11,071 nucleotides of DNA from Bacteroidota bacterium (lineage in GTDB: Bacteria > Bacteroidota > Rhodothermia > Rhodothermales > UBA10348): assembly GCA_018623785.1 (NCBI GenBank), contig JAAZVD010000027.1, positions 1-11,071 of the forward strand, written 5' to 3'. The translations under genes were made by a program, and so were the position numbers. Positions 6,805 through 11,071 of the stretch are shown here, in pieces. The stretch's first letter is position 1. Each line of letters starts with the position of its first letter. The notes under the pieces are model-generated. The model made no database searches, was not told the DNA's origin, and saw only the letters and a program-made list of their open reading frames with translations.

Positions 6805-9800
6805 TGATGAGCATGCGAACACCGGACATGAGCAAAGAAAACGGCGCAGGTACGAGATGTACATGGGCCAGCGTTTCCGCTTGCCGCCCCGTTCTCTCTA
6901 CCCTGCTCCTATGCTGCCTGTGCATTCCGATATCGGTATGGGCTCAAGATGCCCCGGAAGCAGGACGGGAATTTCGCCGCACAGGTGTCCACGATGGCAA
7001 TCTGGTCTTCACCCGCTACTCCAATTACGGTAACCTCGGAAGTCGGTACGAACCGCCAAAAATGGAGTGGCCGAAAGGATCCGGACAGTGGTACGGATTT
7101 GAGTTCATCATGATGGCCGGTGCCGAAGTGCAGGACAATGAGGGCCGGTACATCCGCATCGTCTCCGAGAATTACACGAATCCGGGATCATTCGATATCA
7201 GCCCAGATGGCACCCACACGTATGGATGGGAGCCCCTGGCCGGCTATGTGAATGAGAGCTCCTTCAATGAGCTTGAGTACCCGGCCATGAGTCACCTCGA
7301 GGATACGTGGCCCGAACCATGGCCATACGACTACCCCGGTGATCGCGGAGCACGGGATGGGCTGTGGAATGGCGAATTCGGCGCGTTCGTACGTGCGGAC
7401 CAGGAGTCCTATTACGTCATGGACGATCGTAACAACGATGAATTCGACTATTTCCCTTTCACAGGCAGCAGTGCTGATTCATCTGATTACCCACTCGGCC
7501 GACGCGGTATTGGCCTGCAGGTGGGCGTTCGCGGCTATCAGTGGGTCAATGTGCAGGCAGAAGACATTCTGATCGTTCGCTACGACATCACAAACGTCAG
7601 CGACAAAGACCTGATCAAAGTCGTATTCGGTATGTATGTGGACCCCGCCGTTGGAGGACAGGGGGACTCGGTGGATGATTTCGCCGACTTTGAACGCCAG
7701 GACGACATCGTCTACATGTGGGACCGCGACGGCATTGACAACCGGGGGCGCCCGGGTGTGGGATATTTCGGATTTGCCTTCCTTGAGAGCCCGGGAGACC
7801 CTCTCGACGGCGAGGACAATGATCAGGATGGTATCGCCGACGAAGTACAGGAAGATGAGGCCGGCACGCGCATCGACGGGCAGGATGCGATTCTGGCAGA
7901 GCTCTCTTCCCGGTATCTGATGACAGACTTCGAAAGCTTCTTCGGCAGTCCTACGCTTCTGCCAGCGGTAGAATACGGGGAATGGTGGACTGGCGATGAG
8001 GATGCTGATTGGGTCCCTTTCAATGACCTGAACGGAGATGGTGTCAAAGAGGATGGGGAGCCGCTCTTGGACGATAAAGGGTCCGATGGTCTAGGTCCAG
8101 GAGACGATGGTTACCCCGGCCCTGATTCAGACGGCACCGAAAACAACGGCCGTCCAGATCAAGGTGAACCCAACTTTGGAAAAACAGACAACGACGAGTC
8201 GGATCAGATTGGTCTGACGAGCTATGTCCTTAGACCAGCCGGAAACGTCAGTGACGACGAACGGACCTGGCTGGAAATGGAACCCAACCGCTTTGGCGGG
8301 GAAATGCCCAGCAACCTGGCCTTCATATACGGTTCCGGGTATTTCTCCCTTCCCCGGGAGGCTACTCGAAAATTTGCCATCGCCTGTCTGTTCGGGCGCA
8401 ATTTCGACGACATTCTTCGCAACAAGCGGACTATGCAGAAGATCTACGACGCGGATTATTCCTTCGCGAAGCCACCGAACAAGTCGAAGCTTACCGCAGT
8501 GGCAGGAGATCAATCGGCTGTCCTGATGTGGGATAACATTGCCGAATTTTCCCGGGACCCGATTTATGGTCCGGACTTCGAAGGCTACATGGTCTATCGT
8601 GCAACGGATCCATCATTCAACTCCATCAAAACAATTACGGACGCTTTCGGAAACCCGATCCTCTGGCAACCGATCGCTCAGTTTGACTTGGACAATGGCT
8701 TGAAAGGGCCCCACCCCGTCCAGATCGGCGAAACAGGTGCTGTCTTCAACACCGGAACGGACTCCGGTCTTCGATACTACTATCAGGACACGGGACTGGA
8801 CAACGGCCGGTCCTACTATTACGCCCTGGTGCCCTACGATGCCGGTTACGATGTCGACTTTTTCGATCGGGGGATTTCGATCCGGGACAAGCTTACACCA
8901 ATTGCACCCAGCGAAGCCTCCAAGATCATCCAGACGGACCTGATTGGAAACGTGACCTTCGTCGACCGCAATACTGCCGTCGTGGTGCCCAACGCTCCGG
9001 CAGCCGGTGTGGTACTGGGTGGATTCGATGGCGACATTGTTCATGAGGGACCGGGTACAGGTGTGGTGGAAGTGGAAGTAGTTGTTCCGGACAGCCTGGA
9101 GCAGGGAGCGCAGTATCGGGTTTCCTTCACGGACACTACCAAAGCCTTGTTGACACGCGGCGTGCGAATTGACGAGCTCACGAGGAACCAGGTCATTTAC
9201 GAAGCGGCCGAATTCGATAGTGTGGATCTGTCCCGCCGCCTCTTGGGAGGCATGAATTTCCGGATTTACACACCGGAGGAGCCCCTTCCAGTGACCTACG
9301 GGTGGACGGAAGGATCGTCCAATTTGCTGGCGTCTATTGATCTGGTAGAGTCCGGGCGAACCGTGCCAGTTCCGGACGACATTGAAATAAGAATGGGCGC
9401 CCTCGGCGTGGATTCGTCTTTTGTGCAGTTCGCTTTCGAGCAACGTACGCCTGTCAATTTCGAGGTGTATGGCGTGACGACGGGTCGTAAATACATGTTC
9501 ATTCTTGAGGAGAACGATAACCCTGACGGACTGCTGAGCCCCGGAGATGTCATCACCCTCGTTTTTGATCCGATCGGCTTCCGTTTCAATCTGGGTTGGC
9601 GTTTCACATTCAGTGCCCCCGACGGAGAAGATCCACGATTGCCGCAATCCGGGGATATTTATCGCCTCGAGGTCAGCAAACCGTATTCCTCGCTGGATAT
9701 GATCACGTTTTCCACGCTCGAAACGCGCTATGAAAACGAGAAGGCAAAAGATGATCTGTCCGACATCTATGTCGTGCCGGATCCCTATGTCGCCAGTGCC

Positions 9801-10070
9801 TCCTGGGAACGCCCCTTGTTCAATGCCTCCGGAAGGGGTGAACGACGCATCGACTTCGTCAACCTACCGCCTCAATGCACGATCCGCATTTTCAATACCG
9901 CCGGAAAACTGGTTCAAGTACTGCACCATGACTCCCCATTTGAAAATGGATCCGAAAGTTGGGATCTCGTCTCGAAGGATGGCCTGACAGTCGCTTTCGG
10001 TGTGTATTTCTTCCACGTTGAAACGCCGGACGCGGGAGAGACAACCGGCAAATTCACGCTCATCAAATGA
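6804..10070 (+). CDS. Large exported protein with Asp-rich segments, FN3-like region and T9SS-like C-terminal domain
   Basis: The ATG at 6804 overlaps the receptor stop by one base; in-frame ATGs at 6807, 6813 and 6828 are alternative starts. A signal peptide is clear (VLSTLLLCCLCIPISVWA, likely cleavage after Ala47). Residues about 60-320 have many Trp, Tyr and Asp residues (WPKGSGQWYGFEFIMMAG, WPEPWPYDYPGDRGARDG, ILIVRYDITNVSDKDL) and match no domain I can name. Asp-rich loops similar to calcium-binding repeats follow: DGEDNDQDGIADE (335-347) and DLNGDGVKEDGEP (408 on), continuing to about 468. An FN3-like region spans about 560-680 (LTAVAGDQSAVLMWDN, YMVYRATDPSFN, YYYALVPYDAGYD). The tail from VVPDPY (about 990) has TIRIFNTAGKLVQVL, GVYFFHVET and terminal GKFTLIK, a T9SS-type sorting domain lacking PNPFNP. 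It is probably a surface-displayed partner of the receptor and the PorV-like protein. The molecular function is unknown. Confidence 0.85.
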   Translation: MMSMRTPDMSKENGAGTRCTWASVSACRPVLSTLLLCCLCIPISVWAQDAPEAGREFRRTGVHDGNLVFTRYSNYGNLGSRYEPPKMEWPKGSGQWYGFEFIMMAGAEVQDNEGRYIRIVSENYTNPGSFDISPDGTHTYGWEPLAGYVNESSFNELEYPAMSHLEDTWPEPWPYDYPGDRGARDGLWNGEFGAFVRADQESYYVMDDRNNDEFDYFPFTGSSADSSDYPLGRRGIGLQVGVRGYQWVNVQAEDILIVRYDITNVSDKDLIKVVFGMYVDPAVGGQGDSVDDFADFERQDDIVYMWDRDGIDNRGRPGVGYFGFAFLESPGDPLDGEDNDQDGIADEVQEDEAGTRIDGQDAILAELSSRYLMTDFESFFGSPTLLPAVEYGEWWTGDEDADWVPFNDLNGDGVKEDGEPLLDDKGSDGLGPGDDGYPGPDSDGTENNGRPDQGEPNFGKTDNDESDQIGLTSYVLRPAGNVSDDERTWLEMEPNRFGGEMPSNLAFIYGSGYFSLPREATRKFAIACLFGRNFDDILRNKRTMQKIYDADYSFAKPPNKSKLTAVAGDQSAVLMWDNIAEFSRDPIYGPDFEGYMVYRATDPSFNSIKTITDAFGNPILWQPIAQFDLDNGLKGPHPVQIGETGAVFNTGTDSGLRYYYQDTGLDNGRSYYYALVPYDAGYDVDFFDRGISIRDKLTPIAPSEASKIIQTDLIGNVTFVDRNTAVVVPNAPAAGVVLGGFDGDIVHEGPGTGVVEVEVVVPDSLEQGAQYRVSFTDTTKALLTRGVRIDELTRNQVIYEAAEFDSVDLSRRLLGGMNFRIYTPEEPLPVTYGWTEGSSNLLASIDLVESGRTVPVPDDIEIRMGALGVDSSFVQFAFEQRTPVNFEVYGVTTGRKYMFILEENDNPDGLLSPGDVITLVFDPIGFRFNLGWRFTFSAPDGEDPRLPQSGDIYRLEVSKPYSSLDMITFSTLETRYENEKAKDDLSDIYVVPDPYVASASWERPLFNASGRGERRIDFVNLPPQCTIRIFNTAGKLVQVLHHDSPFENGSESWDLVSKDGLTVAFGVYFFHVETPDAGETTGKFTLIK

Positions 10071-11071
10071 CGTTACGTGGATCCATAGCCTTGTGTACTG
10101 TCCTCGCGGCGTGCCTGGCACCTGCGGCGTATGCTCAAGAAGAGGACACTCCTCCGGTCAATTTCGTGGAGGACGTATCCAACGCAGGTACCAGCGCAGC
10201 TGCCTTCTTGCAGATCGGCGTTGGGGCGCGTGCCATGGCCATGGGCAATGCGGGTACAACCCTTGCAAGGGATGCAACGGCGTTGTACTGGAATCCAGCG
10301 GGAGTGGCCTTGCTGTCCTCCCAGGCAACCGTCACGTTTGATCATACCGACTGGCTCGTCGACACCAAACTGGACTACGTCGGTATGGCGTTTCGAGTAC
10401 CGGGAGTCGGTGCGCTCGGTCTGAGTGTTCTGGCTTTCGATGCCGTCGATGAACAGCCCGTTCGCACCATTCTGCAGCCCGAGGGAACGGGCGAATTCTA
10501 CAGCGCATCGGACATGATGATGGGGCTGACCTACGCTGCCTCGCTGACGGACAGGTTTTCTGCCGGTATCACGGGCAAATACATCCGGGAAACCTTGTGG
10601 AACGAATCGGCCAGAGCCTTCGCGATTGATCTGGGAATCCTGTATCAAACCAAGCTCGAGGGCTTCGTACTGGCCGCCAGCATCCTCAATTTTGGCGGTA
10701 ACATGCGCCTGGAGGGTCGGGACCTGCGAAGAGCTTTTGATGATGACCCAAAGAACTTCAGTAATAACCAGCTGAACGTGAATCTGGATACGGATCAGTT
10801 TTCGATCCCACTGACATTCAGATTCGGCTTCGGCTACGAAACCAGGATCACGGATTATCACCGCATCACGCTTGCTGCCGACCTGACGAATCCGTCAGAT
10901 AACAGCGAATCGGTGAACCTTGGATTCGAATACACTTTTGGCAACACCCTCTCCCTTCGCGGGGGATACGCAGCGCTCTTTGAGCGCGATCGTGTAAGTG
11001 GACTGTCCTTTGGAGTCGGCGTTGATCGCAGGCTCTTGGATCGCGTTCGGGTTGTAGCCGAATACTCCTAC
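10067..11071 (+). CDS. PorV/PorQ-family outer-membrane protein (3' end outside window)
   Basis: The ATG overlaps the previous stop codon as ATGA, a sign of translational coupling. The frame then runs open to the window edge, giving 335 residues. A signal peptide is present (IALCTVLAACLAPAAYA, likely cleavage after Ala23). The family signature follows: AAAFLQIGVGARAMAMGNAG (44-63), then DATALYWNPAGVALL (69-83). The rest alternates beta-strands and turns as in the FadL-like barrel of PorV (GLSVLAFDAV, SAGITGKYIRETLW, VLAASILNFGGNMRL, NTLSLRGGYAALFE). In T9SS, PorV carries cargo from the translocon to the attachment complex at the cell surface; PorQ and many paralogues are less well understood. 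Its place right after a T9SS-type cargo gene suggests it is dedicated to that protein, but this is inference. The C-terminal strand is not visible, so full length is unknown. Confidence 0.9.
   Translation, partial: MTLRGSIALCTVLAACLAPAAYAQEEDTPPVNFVEDVSNAGTSAAAFLQIGVGARAMAMGNAGTTLARDATALYWNPAGVALLSSQATVTFDHTDWLVDTKLDYVGMAFRVPGVGALGLSVLAFDAVDEQPVRTILQPEGTGEFYSASDMMMGLTYAASLTDRFSAGITGKYIRETLWNESARAFAIDLGILYQTKLEGFVLAASILNFGGNMRLEGRDLRRAFDDDPKNFSNNQLNVNLDTDQFSIPLTFRFGFGYETRITDYHRITLAADLTNPSDNSESVNLGFEYTFGNTLSLRGGYAALFERDRVSGLSFGVGVDRRLLDRVRVVAEYSY

Noticed and set aside
8613..9647. Long minus-strand ORF (344 codons) opposite the large exported protein
   Set aside because: It is the antisense shadow of a gene with a clear signal peptide, FN3-like region and sorting tail; its own translation shows no domain or signal.
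4060..10070. SusC/SusD polysaccharide utilization locus
   Set aside because: The receptor has the N-terminal domain seen in SusC, but the second gene is a large protein with a signal peptidase I type signal and a sorting tail, not a SusD-like lipoprotein, and no glycoside hydrolase is present.
10073..10861. Minus-strand ORF of 262 codons opposite the PorV-like gene
   Set aside because: The plus strand encodes the unmistakable PorV/PorQ signature over the same bases; the antisense product is not recognisable.
1..11071. CRISPR array, tRNA/rRNA gene, insertion sequence or prophage
   Set aside because: No regularly spaced repeats, transposase or phage-like proteins, and no tRNA or rRNA sequence, were recognised by eye; a covariance-model scan was not possible.

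Overview
The window most likely comes from a Bacteroidota-type bacterium, best matching the Rhodothermota/Balneolota side of that group. The evidence is: two proteins with type IX secretion (T9SS)-like C-terminal sorting domains (one with the YPNPFNP motif), a TonB-dependent receptor with an N-terminal carboxypeptidase-regulatory-like domain, a PorV/PorQ-type outer-membrane protein, and weak or absent Shine-Dalgarno sequences. The assignment is inferred from protein style only; there is no rRNA or other phylogenetic marker.

Left part (1-3010, plus strand). The window opens inside a secreted FG-GAP/VCBS beta-propeller protein with an FN3 domain and a T9SS-type tail (2-1288), followed by a hairpin that may be a terminator (1307-1322). 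A 320-base gap holds one doubtful 31-codon ORF. Next come a small lipoprotein of unknown function (1609-2064) and an overlapping ORF (2051-2962). The second ORF resembles the C-terminal half of an SGNH/GDSL-type hydrolase (HPN block kept, nucleophile block not seen) followed by a beta-rich domain. This part looks like an accessory region with a possibly decayed gene.

Right part (3011-11071). A DeoR-family repressor is on the minus strand (3011-3775). A 284-base divergent intergenic region with two short inverted repeats separates it from a tightly packed plus-strand operon. The operon encodes a TonB-dependent outer-membrane receptor (4060-6804), a 1088-residue exported protein with acidic Asp-rich segments, an FN3-like region and a T9SS-like tail (6804-10070), and a PorV/PorQ-family barrel protein (10067 to beyond the window end). 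Adjacent genes in the operon overlap by 1 and 4 bases, so they are probably translated together.

Working model (inference). The operon may build one cell-surface unit: the TonB receptor imports or senses a ligand, the large protein is exported and displayed by T9SS, and the PorV-like protein acts as its outer-membrane shuttle or anchor. The divergent DeoR protein would switch the unit in response to a phosphorylated sugar or similar metabolite. No SusD-like lipoprotein or glycan-degrading enzyme lies in the window, so this is not a standard polysaccharide utilization locus. No tRNA, rRNA, CRISPR array, transposase or phage gene was seen.
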